In this document: one piece after another, positions 14,901-20,954 of the stretch
Position numbering within the stretch: the stretch's first letter is position 1
Layout: every line of letters begins with the position of its first letter
Source: CAYUNT01 sp964446285
GTDB taxonomy: Bacteria > Sumerlaeota > Sumerlaeia > SLMS01 > CAYUNT01
DNA length: 25,033 bases
Direction: 5' to 3'
NCBI GenBank assembly: GCA_964446285.1
Contig: CAYUNT010000048.1
Location: forward strand, 1-25,033
The notes under the pieces: model-generated
The model's input: only the letters and a program-made list of their open reading frames with translations
Databases searched by the model: none
Told to the model about the DNA's origin: nothing
Position numbers and translations under genes: made by a program

Positions 14901-16826
14901 AATTATATTAGAATTCCCTATTGGGTTTTTCTCGGCGTTCTCGCCCTTGCGCTATTTCCGCTGGCGGTGATTGTCTATAATCACATTGGCGAAGATTGCT
15001 TCATTACGTTCCGTTATGCGGAACAGTGGCTGCGCGGGCGCGGATTGGTTTTCAATCCGGGCGAGAGGGTCGAGGGATACTCGAATTTCTTGTGGCTGGC
15101 GCTGATGGCGGCGGCGAAAGGGTTGACGGGGGCGTCGATGTTCGATGCCTCGCGCTGGTTGTCTGTCGCGGCGCACGCGGGGATGCTCCTCGCGCTTGGA
15201 TGGGCCGCCGTTTCGGATTTGCGCGCGAATCCCGAGGCAAATCCTAACAAAAATGGGACCGATGGGACCAATAGGACCGATGGGACAGAGCAAAAATCCC
15301 CATCCCACAACCCACAACCCACAACTCACAACCCACAACTCGCAACTTCTCCCACTGCTCACTGTTCACTGCCCACTTCTTCTCTCACAACTCACAACTC
15401 GCAACTCACAACCATTCCCTGGCATCGCCTCTGGCTTCCGCTCGCGATCTTTCTGTGTCCGTTTCTGCATTATCATGCGGATCGCGGCCTGGAGACTGTG
15501 TTTTTCGCGGCATTGCTCGGGGTGGCGATGGTCTGCGCCGCCGAACGCCGCTGGCTCGCGGGCGGATTGGCAATGGCCGCCGTTGCGCTCACGCGACCCG
15601 AGGGCGTATTTCATGCCATCGCGTTTGTGCCGCTTGTATGGTGGGAATTTGACACGGATGAACCGCATCTTCTCGCCGCCGCGTGCGCCGTGCCAATACG
15701 CGAACGTCTGCGCCGCGCCGCGTTGTTTCTTGGCCTGCCGATTCTCGCGTGGGCGGCGCAAACGCTGATTCGACACGGATATTACGGCGAGTGGATTCCC
15801 AATTCCGCCATAGCAAAACTCGGACGCGGACGCGCTCCCTCGGGATGGGGCGAGGTCCTGCGATGGACCATCGCGATGAATGGGATGCCGCTTCTGGCGC
15901 TGGCGGGATTTTGCGCGGGATGGCGGTTGCTGCCCGAGCGCCGCCGCCTTGTTCTCGCCGCCGCGTGCGCTTTCATCGCCGCCATTGCGTATCAGGCGGG
16001 CATCGGACGCGTCGCCGCCACGGCCTTCCGCTATCTCATTCCCGCCATCGCCCCCGTGCTGGTTCTGACGGCGATGCTCGTCGAAGCGTTGTATCGCGAA
16101 GGCGGTTTCGGGCGCTGGGGACGGCGCGCAGTGGTGATTATTCTTCTGGTTCTCGCCGCGTTCACCCCACCGCGGGCCACGAGCGGCGGTCACGACAGCG
16201 ATCCGATCTTCGCGGGCAACGGCGACGCCAACCGCACGCGATTCCATGTCCGCATAATGGAATTCCTCTGCGCGCCGGATTGGGCGGAACGCTGGCTATG
16301 GTTCCGCCACGAGCCGATTATGCTCAACGCCGAAGTGGGCCGATGGCTGCGCTCGGAAATTGCCAAACACCATCCGCGCGCGCTTCTCGCCGCCGATCAG
16401 ATGGGGCAGCTCGGCTACTACGCCTCGCACGATCAGAGCATCATCGACCTCGGCGGACTGATGGATCGCGAGATCGCGCGCGACGGTTTGCGGCCCGAAT
16501 CGCTTGTGCGACGCGCGCCGGATTTTCTGATTTTATTTTGCCGCCTCGACAACGACCGCCCGCTCTTGCCCGAACTCCAGGCACTTGTGGATTCGCCGGT
16601 ATTTCGCGAACATTACGAACCGCGCTGGCGTCTCCAGGCGCGCGACACCACGATTTTCTGGGTGCAATTTATCGTCTGGGCGCGCCGTGACGCCTTATCT
16701 GCGTCCACCCCGCCTATGACGCCGGCCGATGTCCTCCTTGGCCCCACCACTGCCGACATCGACCGCTTCTGGCGCGTGCGCGAAAATGCTATCCATGCAT
16801 CGGTTCCGCGGGCGCAAGTCCCATAG
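14847..16826 (+). CDS. GT-C family membrane glycosyltransferase (AftB-like)
   Basis: A 659-residue integral membrane protein. After a first helix (about 29-45) comes the family signature GEDCFITFRY (Glu49-Asp50 as likely catalytic acidic pair) and GLVFNPGERVEGYSNFLW, typical of lipid-phosphosugar-dependent arabinofuranosyl/mannosyltransferase-like GT-C enzymes. About ten hydrophobic helices follow, up to residue 435. A soluble outer domain (435-659) contains AADQMGQLGYYASHDQ and IIDLGGLMDREIARDG. It probably adds a sugar to a cell-envelope glycan or protein outside the membrane; donor and acceptor cannot be told. The start is uncertain: GTG 14847 and the first 20 codons lie in repeat DNA, with no clear Shine-Dalgarno. 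Residues about 134-189 are translated simple repeat. The last two residues and the stop are part of a 9-mer repeat. Confidence 0.82.
   Translation: MRNKFFHGYSFVSLRLGGNYIRIPYWVFLGVLALALFPLAVIVYNHIGEDCFITFRYAEQWLRGRGLVFNPGERVEGYSNFLWLALMAAAKGLTGASMFDASRWLSVAAHAGMLLALGWAAVSDLRANPEANPNKNGTDGTNRTDGTEQKSPSHNPQPTTHNPQLATSPTAHCSLPTSSLTTHNSQLTTIPWHRLWLPLAIFLCPFLHYHADRGLETVFFAALLGVAMVCAAERRWLAGGLAMAAVALTRPEGVFHAIAFVPLVWWEFDTDEPHLLAAACAVPIRERLRRAALFLGLPILAWAAQTLIRHGYYGEWIPNSAIAKLGRGRAPSGWGEVLRWTIAMNGMPLLALAGFCAGWRLLPERRRLVLAAACAFIAAIAYQAGIGRVAATAFRYLIPAIAPVLVLTAMLVEALYREGGFGRWGRRAVVIILLVLAAFTPPRATSGGHDSDPIFAGNGDANRTRFHVRIMEFLCAPDWAERWLWFRHEPIMLNAEVGRWLRSEIAKHHPRALLAADQMGQLGYYASHDQSIIDLGGLMDREIARDGLRPESLVRRAPDFLILFCRLDNDRPLLPELQALVDSPVFREHYEPRWRLQARDTTIFWVQFIVWARRDALSASTPPMTPADVLLGPTTADIDRFWRVRENAIHASVPRAQVP
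15246..15415. repeat. 9-mer and heptamer repeats inserted in frame in the glycosyltransferase gene
   Basis: Four 9-mers of GGGACC(G/A)AT type at about 15256-15290 are followed by CACAACCCACAACTC heptamer words to 15415. They are translated as GTDGTNRTDGTEQ and then THNPQPTTHNPQL and LTTHNSQLTT. The 170 bp add about 56 residues between VSDLRANPEANP and WHRLWLPLAIF, a loop before a membrane helix, and preserve the frame. The heptamer half is the same vocabulary as the intergenic tracts at 1-120 and 18020-18261. Confidence 0.88.
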
Positions 16827-16853
16827 GTCTCATTTGTCTCACAGGTCCCATAT
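16818..16853. repeat. Four tandem 9-mers across the glycosyltransferase stop codon
   Basis: Units GTCCCATAG, GTCTCATTT, GTCTCACAG and GTCCCATAT run back to back. The first unit encodes the final Val-Pro and the TAG stop (16824-16826). Reverse-complemented, they match the ATGGGACC-type 9-mers at about 15256-15290, so both tracts belong to one family in opposite orientation. Confidence 0.75.
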
Positions 16854-16912
16854 CTTTTGGGCTATGCATTTCGCATGAGGCAGCGCGCGAAAAATCCCGC
16901 GTTCCTCAGCGC

Positions 16913-16941
16913 TTGACACCCCCCGGCGGGCATGGATGCTT
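16913..16941 (+). promoter_or_regulatory. Possible sigma-70 promoter for the MoxR gene
   Basis: A perfect -35 hexamer TTGACA lies at 16913-16918. A 16-17 base spacer leads to GATGCT/ATGCTT at 16935-16941, a weak -10 match. It lies about 80 bases before the MoxR start codon, in the only gap between that gene and the glycosyltransferase. Confidence 0.35.
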
Positions 16942-17022
16942 TTGAACGTCGCGAGAGAAGGCCGCCTCGCTCCGTTCCGGGGCGCCTCAGAAAGGCGACA
17001 TGATATTGGGGGAGACAGCCCG

Positions 17023-17970
17023 ATGGCTTCGGCAAACATCGATAAAATCCGCAAGTTGCAGGAAAATATCGAATCGGTTCTCAAAGGGAAAACCGATGTG
17101 GTCCGCATGGTGCTCGCGGGTCTTTTCGCGCGCGGACACGTCCTGATCGAAGATGTTCCGGGTGTTGGAAAAACGACGCTGGCCCACTTGCTGGCCAGTT
17201 CGATTTCGTGCACCTTCCAGCGCATTCAATTCACAAGCGACCTGTTGCCGTCGGACATTTTGGGCGTGTCCATCTACGATCAGCGTGCGGCGGCCTTCGA
17301 GTTCAAGCCCGGTCCGATTTTCGCGAATATCGTTCTGGCGGATGAAATCAACCGCACGACGCCGAAAACTCAATCGGCGCTGCTTGAAGCGATGAACACG
17401 GCGCAAATCTCGATCGACGGGCGCACACACCGCCTGCCGCAGCCGTTTATGGTCATCGCCACGCAAAATCCGATCGAGTTCCACGGCACGTTTCCGCTGC
17501 CGAAAAGCCAAATGGACCGCTTTCACATGCGGCTGCACATCGGCTATCCGGCGCGCGAACACGAAATCGAAATCCTGCGCGAACACAAAGGAACAGTCGG
17601 CGAGGCGGAAGTCGAGCCGGTCGTAAGCGCCGCCGAGGTGATCGAAATCCAGGACGCGGTGGCGAAGGTGAAAATAGACGAAGACCTTCTGGATTATATC
17701 GCGCGGATTGCCGATGCGACGCGGCATTCCACGCTTGTTGAACTCGGTTGTTCGCCGCGCGGGGCGCTGGCGCTGCGGCGTTGCGCACAGGCGCGCGCGC
17801 TTCTTGAGGGGCGCGATTATGTTGTTCCCGACGACATTAAATTGCTGTCGATTCCCACGCTGGCGCACCGCATTCAGGTGGCACGCACCTTCGAGTCTTC
17901 CGACCTCCAACACCGCGAAGATGAAGAGGTGATTCGCCAGATTGTCTCCGAGGTGGAAGTGCCGATCTAG
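17023..17970 (+). CDS. MoxR-family AAA+ ATPase
   Basis: The product is 315 residues, the usual MoxR length. The Walker A motif PGVGKTT (Lys50) is followed by the MoxR-typical FTSDLLPSDILG, Walker B VLADEINR (Asp107-Glu108), LLEAMNTAQISIDG, and sensor VIATQNPIEFHGTFPLPKSQMDRF. The C-terminal lid helices include GCSPRGALALRR. These ATPases act as chaperones in assembly or metal insertion of partner proteins, commonly a DUF58/VWA protein encoded next door. No such partner is present: the next gene, 324 bases on, is RdgC-like. The start at ATG 17023 has GGGGGAG nine bases ahead and begins where family similarity begins; the frame is open to 16936. Confidence 0.93.
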   Translation: MASANIDKIRKLQENIESVLKGKTDVVRMVLAGLFARGHVLIEDVPGVGKTTLAHLLASSISCTFQRIQFTSDLLPSDILGVSIYDQRAAAFEFKPGPIFANIVLADEINRTTPKTQSALLEAMNTAQISIDGRTHRLPQPFMVIATQNPIEFHGTFPLPKSQMDRFHMRLHIGYPAREHEIEILREHKGTVGEAEVEPVVSAAEVIEIQDAVAKVKIDEDLLDYIARIADATRHSTLVELGCSPRGALALRRCAQARALLEGRDYVVPDDIKLLSIPTLAHRIQVARTFESSDLQHREDEEVIRQIVSEVEVPI

Positions 17971-18293
17971 TGAAGGGAAATGACGTATAGGAGATAAAAG
18001 ACCGAAATGACATAAAGGACGTTGTTGTAAGTTGTGAGTTGTGAGTTGTGGGTTGTGAGTTAAGAGATAGGAAGCAAAGGGGTTGCAAGGATTTGTGAGA
18101 AGACCTGAAGCGGAAACCGAAAACACTTCCTTCTGACCCACATTCACCGCCCCCCCAATTCTTCACTGACCTCTGTTCACTGATCACTGCCTGCTTCTTC
18201 ACTGACCACTGATCACTATTCACTGCTCACTTCTTCGCTCACAACTCACAACCCACAACTCCCCACTCTCTCTTCCCAATAGGACTCCCTCTC
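17971..18293. repeat. Gap filled with simple repeats between moxR and the RdgC-like genes
   Basis: No gene is seen. From left to right: two copies of GAAATGAC(G/A)TA(T/A)AGGA words (17978-18011); a GTTGTGAG heptamer tract (about 18021-18060); a non-repeated stretch to about 18155; TTCACTGATCACTGC-type words (about 18163-18232); and a CTCACAACTCACAACCCACAACTC tract (about 18237-18261). The two heptamer tracts are inverted relative to each other, with a 17 bp perfect match, so the transcript could fold into a large stem-loop just before the RdgC-like start. Confidence 0.85.
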
Positions 18294-18956
18294 ATGCCAT
18301 TCACATCAGGAACCATCACAGCGGCGGCGTATCGGACCGAGCGTCCTTGCCCGCCCGACGCGCGCGAACGCTTTGGGCGCACACTCGCCCGCCACGCTTT
18401 CAAACCCATCAATCCGGACAAGGGCGAAATCCTCAGCATCGGATGGGTTGATCCGCACAATATCCTTTCCGGATCAGTCAAATGGGACCAGATCAGTTCC
18501 GGTCCGTATGTGTTTCTCGGCCTGCGGACGGATAAAAAGTCCGTTCCGGGTTCGCTGCTGCGGGCGCATGTTCGCGAGGCGCTCCGCCAGGTGGCGCGCG
18601 AGAAAAAAACGCACCGCCTCTCGCGCACGGAACGCGATGCCATCCGCGAACGCATTACCGCGGACCTGATCCGCCAGACGTCGCCCTCGACGTCGATTCA
18701 CGAGGCGGTCTGGAACACGGCCACGGGCGAGGTGTTGTTCTCAACCTCGGCGCGCGCCGCCAACGATGCGTTCATGGAGCTGTTTCAAACGACATTTGAC
18801 TTGCTCCTGCTCGGGAATCATCCGATTGCGCGCGCGCAGGAAACGGCCGCATCGCTCGGGCGGCCCGAAGGATTGCGGCGCTTGCCGCCTTCCTTCTGGG
18901 GAACGGGGCCGCGCATTGTCGAAACCGCTGGCAATTCATCGGATGAAGAGGAGTGA
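18294..18956 (+). CDS. RdgC-like recombination-associated protein, N-terminal half
   Basis: The product is 220 residues. The stretch ARHAFKP followed by SIGWVDP, then KSVPGSLLRAHVREAL and a basic THRLSRTERDAIRERI segment, follow the order of E. coli RdgC (MAFTP, MGWVPP, the charged helix, LKKTEKDSL), as I recall that sequence. RdgC is a ring-forming nucleoid DNA-binding protein that limits RecA access. Here the product stops after the region corresponding to the first half. The TGA stop overlaps a GTG of the following frame (GTGA at 18953-18956), and GAGGAG at 18947-18952 serves as Shine-Dalgarno for the next gene, so the two are translationally coupled. The start is ATG 18294, with no strong Shine-Dalgarno; repeat DNA lies upstream. 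Confidence 0.7.
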   Translation: MPFTSGTITAAAYRTERPCPPDARERFGRTLARHAFKPINPDKGEILSIGWVDPHNILSGSVKWDQISSGPYVFLGLRTDKKSVPGSLLRAHVREALRQVAREKKTHRLSRTERDAIRERITADLIRQTSPSTSIHEAVWNTATGEVLFSTSARAANDAFMELFQTTFDLLLLGNHPIARAQETAASLGRPEGLRRLPPSFWGTGPRIVETAGNSSDEEE

Positions 18957-18961
18957 CGGTC

Positions 18962-19477
18962 ATGGGACATCTCGAAAAAATGCAGGAAATTGACTTTCTT
19001 GGCGCTGAGTTTCTTACGTGGCTGGCGGTCGAGTCGGCCAGCGAACGCGGACCCGAGGATTGGGGCGATTGCCGTCCGGCTTCGATCATGGTGTCGGGAC
19101 CAGTGGTGCTTGAGGGCATGGGCCACGGGGCGCGGCAGGTGAGCGTGCGGGGCGATGACGTGCTGCAAGCGCAGGAATTCCGCGCGGCCCTGGCCGTGGG
19201 AAAGGGAATCCGCCGCATCAAAATCGCCGTCGCCACGGACGAGGACGAATGGGAAGGGACGCTTGATGCAAAGACGCTTGAGTGGCGCGGCGCGCGCGTG
19301 GATGCGCCGACAGTGGCCGACGCGGCCGAGTTCGCCCACATTCGCACGCAGGCTTTCGAACGCCTGACGCGGCTGCTCGATGAATGGTTCGCGGCATTTT
19401 TGAAACGCCGCATGGACGAGCACACCTGGGATAAGGAAATCGAGAAAATCCGCGCCTTCGCGGGCGAAAGCCTGTAA
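18962..19477 (+). CDS. RdgC-like recombination-associated protein, C-terminal half
   Basis: The product is 171 residues. FLGAEFLTWLAVES, then PVVLEG, then QVSVRGDDVLQAQEFRAAL, then IRRIKIAVATDEDEWEGTLD and a closing helical segment follow the order of the second half of RdgC (LTEWV, [33 protein letters not shown]). I infer that it pairs with the preceding product to make one RdgC-like unit. ATG 18962 is chosen because GAGGAG sits nine bases upstream; an alternative GTG at 18953 overlaps the previous stop. The gene ends at a convergent junction with the - strand lipoprotein operon. Confidence 0.68.
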   Translation: MGHLEKMQEIDFLGAEFLTWLAVESASERGPEDWGDCRPASIMVSGPVVLEGMGHGARQVSVRGDDVLQAQEFRAALAVGKGIRRIKIAVATDEDEWEGTLDAKTLEWRGARVDAPTVADAAEFAHIRTQAFERLTRLLDEWFAAFLKRRMDEHTWDKEIEKIRAFAGESL

Positions 19478-19500
19478 GGATGATATTTAACGATCATCCT
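19477..19500. terminator. Convergent-junction hairpin AGGATGAT/ATCATCCT
   Basis: A perfect 8 bp stem with an eight-base AT-rich loop begins on the last base of the RdgC-like stop codon. There is no T-run after it, so it is a weak terminator candidate serving the convergent 3' ends. Confidence 0.35.
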
Positions 19501-19572
19501 CTGCGCCTGGCTGACACGCATGATAAGAGTGCGGCGGTCCAGCGAGGAGCAAGGCTGGAAAAAAGTAAGTGG

Positions 19573-20091
19573 CTATTTTCTGGGCGCGGCGCCCTGGATT
19601 TCCACGAAAAATGGTTTTCCCACCTCGGGATTGTTAAACACAAGCCGCTGCCCAGACAAATCCCCAAGACCAGGAAATCGAATGATGCCGCCTGAAAGCG
19701 TATGCGGCGCGAGGCGCTTGGGCGGAAACAAGTGCACGTCGGTTTTTCCCATCTCGACGCGGTGCAGCGTGCCATCGACAATGACGCCAAAATCGCGCGG
19801 ATGCACAAGCAGCGGATCGGGGCGCTCGTTCAGAATCGAAATCGTAATCGAGTTCCCATCCGCCTGCGCGCGCAATCCAACCCCCTCCTGAAATTCCTCA
19901 GGGGGCGACAATTCCACGGTCCCATAACTCTGAATTGCCCCCGCCGCGGAATCGACGCCGCCCGCGGAAGTTACAACCGCCAGCGGCGCCTGCGCCGAGT
20001 CCGCGCCCGGCTGGCTTGATTTGCCCGAACACCCGGCCATGCCAAGACACAACGCACATAATATAACCGGCATTTTGTTCATCGTGTGCAT
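19573..20091 (-). CDS. Predicted lipoprotein of unknown function
   Basis: The product is 172 residues. A signal sequence ends in the lipobox LGMAGC, so it should be lipid-modified and membrane-anchored. The rest is probably beta-rich (alternating TVELSP, ITISILNERPDPLLVHP, VIVDGTLHRVEM, QRLVFNNPEVGKPFFVEI), compatible with an immunoglobulin-like fold. I do not recognise the family. It is the last gene of a three-gene - strand unit, 41 bases after the acetolactate decarboxylase gene. ATG 20091 has AAGGA nine bases upstream; ATG 20082 would also keep the signal peptide. Confidence 0.7.
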   Translation of the reverse strand: MHTMNKMPVILCALCLGMAGCSGKSSQPGADSAQAPLAVVTSAGGVDSAAGAIQSYGTVELSPPEEFQEGVGLRAQADGNSITISILNERPDPLLVHPRDFGVIVDGTLHRVEMGKTDVHLFPPKRLAPHTLSGGIIRFPGLGDLSGQRLVFNNPEVGKPFFVEIQGAAPRK

Positions 20092-20132
20092 CCTGTCCAT
20101 TCCTTCCATAGATTCCGCCGGGCAGCGGCGGA

Positions 20133-20942
20133 TCATTTCTCCACACGCTTGGTTTCCGCCGTGCGGTCGCGGCGCAGGTCCAAGCCGAGAAATGCGCCTT
20201 CGCGCGGCAGCGTCATGCGGAAATCCCTAGTAACATCCATGCGCAAACGCCCCTCGTCCGCCAGCGCGCAATCGAGCAAGTGCCCTCCGGCCGTGCCGTC
20301 GCGCGTCAGAAAGTGCAGATGATACCCCGTCACATTCACGCCCTTTACATAGTCCGGACAACGGAATCCCAGCACCGTCCCCTCGATGTCGTGGAACTCA
20401 AACACGGGCTGGTTTTTCGCCACTTCGACCAGCGGCGGATACGGGGGCGATTGGCGCGGAACGCTTCGCGTTTTCACATGAGAGAAGCGTCCGTCCAGGC
20501 GGACGGCATAAAAATAATTGAACGATGGCAGGCGCGCGTCGATGGCTTTCCCAAGCGCCTCCATGCTTTTTACGGACTCCGCGGGCATTGCCTCGTCCAT
20601 GTCCGCGTCAAAAAATGTCGCCGACGCAAATGGCGTCTTTTCCTCCGGTGAAACTTCAGACACCTTGCCATCCACACGAACTCGCAAGAGTTTGCCGTCG
20701 ATGGCAATCATTTCACCGTCCAGTTTGTCATAAGTTCCGATGGCAAAATCGCCGTGGCGAAGCAGTTCCGCGCAACTCACTTCGCCGTCATACTCGCCGC
20801 TGAGAAGCGCATCGAACGTCGAGACCTGATACAGCGTTTCGCGCTCTTCCTGGCATCCCGCCGCGCCCATCCGCAATTCCGCGCATCCGGAAATCAACAA
20901 TCCCGCCGCGAGAAAACAAGCTATATGGCGGATCAACTTCAT
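20133..20942 (-). CDS. Alpha-acetolactate decarboxylase, predicted exported lipoprotein
   Basis: The enzyme converts alpha-acetolactate to acetoin and CO2 (EC 4.1.1.5). The product is 269 residues. The family pattern is clear: LYQVSTFDALLSGEYDG, HGDFAIGTYDKLDGEMI, TPFASATFF, KTRSVPRQSPPYPPL, FRCPDYVKGVNVTGYHLHFL. The three zinc-ligand histidines are His208, His210 and His221 (in GGHLLD). Unusually, it begins with a signal peptide and lipobox (LLISGC, Cys20), so it should act outside the inner membrane; exported forms are known from Brevibacillus. It lies 12 bases after the esterase gene, in an operon of three predicted lipoproteins. No acetolactate synthase or butanediol dehydrogenase gene is in the window. 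Confidence 0.92.
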   Translation of the reverse strand: MKLIRHIACFLAAGLLISGCAELRMGAAGCQEERETLYQVSTFDALLSGEYDGEVSCAELLRHGDFAIGTYDKLDGEMIAIDGKLLRVRVDGKVSEVSPEEKTPFASATFFDADMDEAMPAESVKSMEALGKAIDARLPSFNYFYAVRLDGRFSHVKTRSVPRQSPPYPPLVEVAKNQPVFEFHDIEGTVLGFRCPDYVKGVNVTGYHLHFLTRDGTAGGHLLDCALADEGRLRMDVTRDFRMTLPREGAFLGLDLRRDRTAETKRVEK

Positions 20943-20954
20943 TGCGAAATCTCC

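Noticed and set aside
15366..16690. Open frames on both strands overlapping the glycosyltransferase (15366-16247 - and 15683-16690 +)
   Set aside because: The overlapped gene has clear family motifs and membrane helices; these frames are Arg-rich and motif-free.
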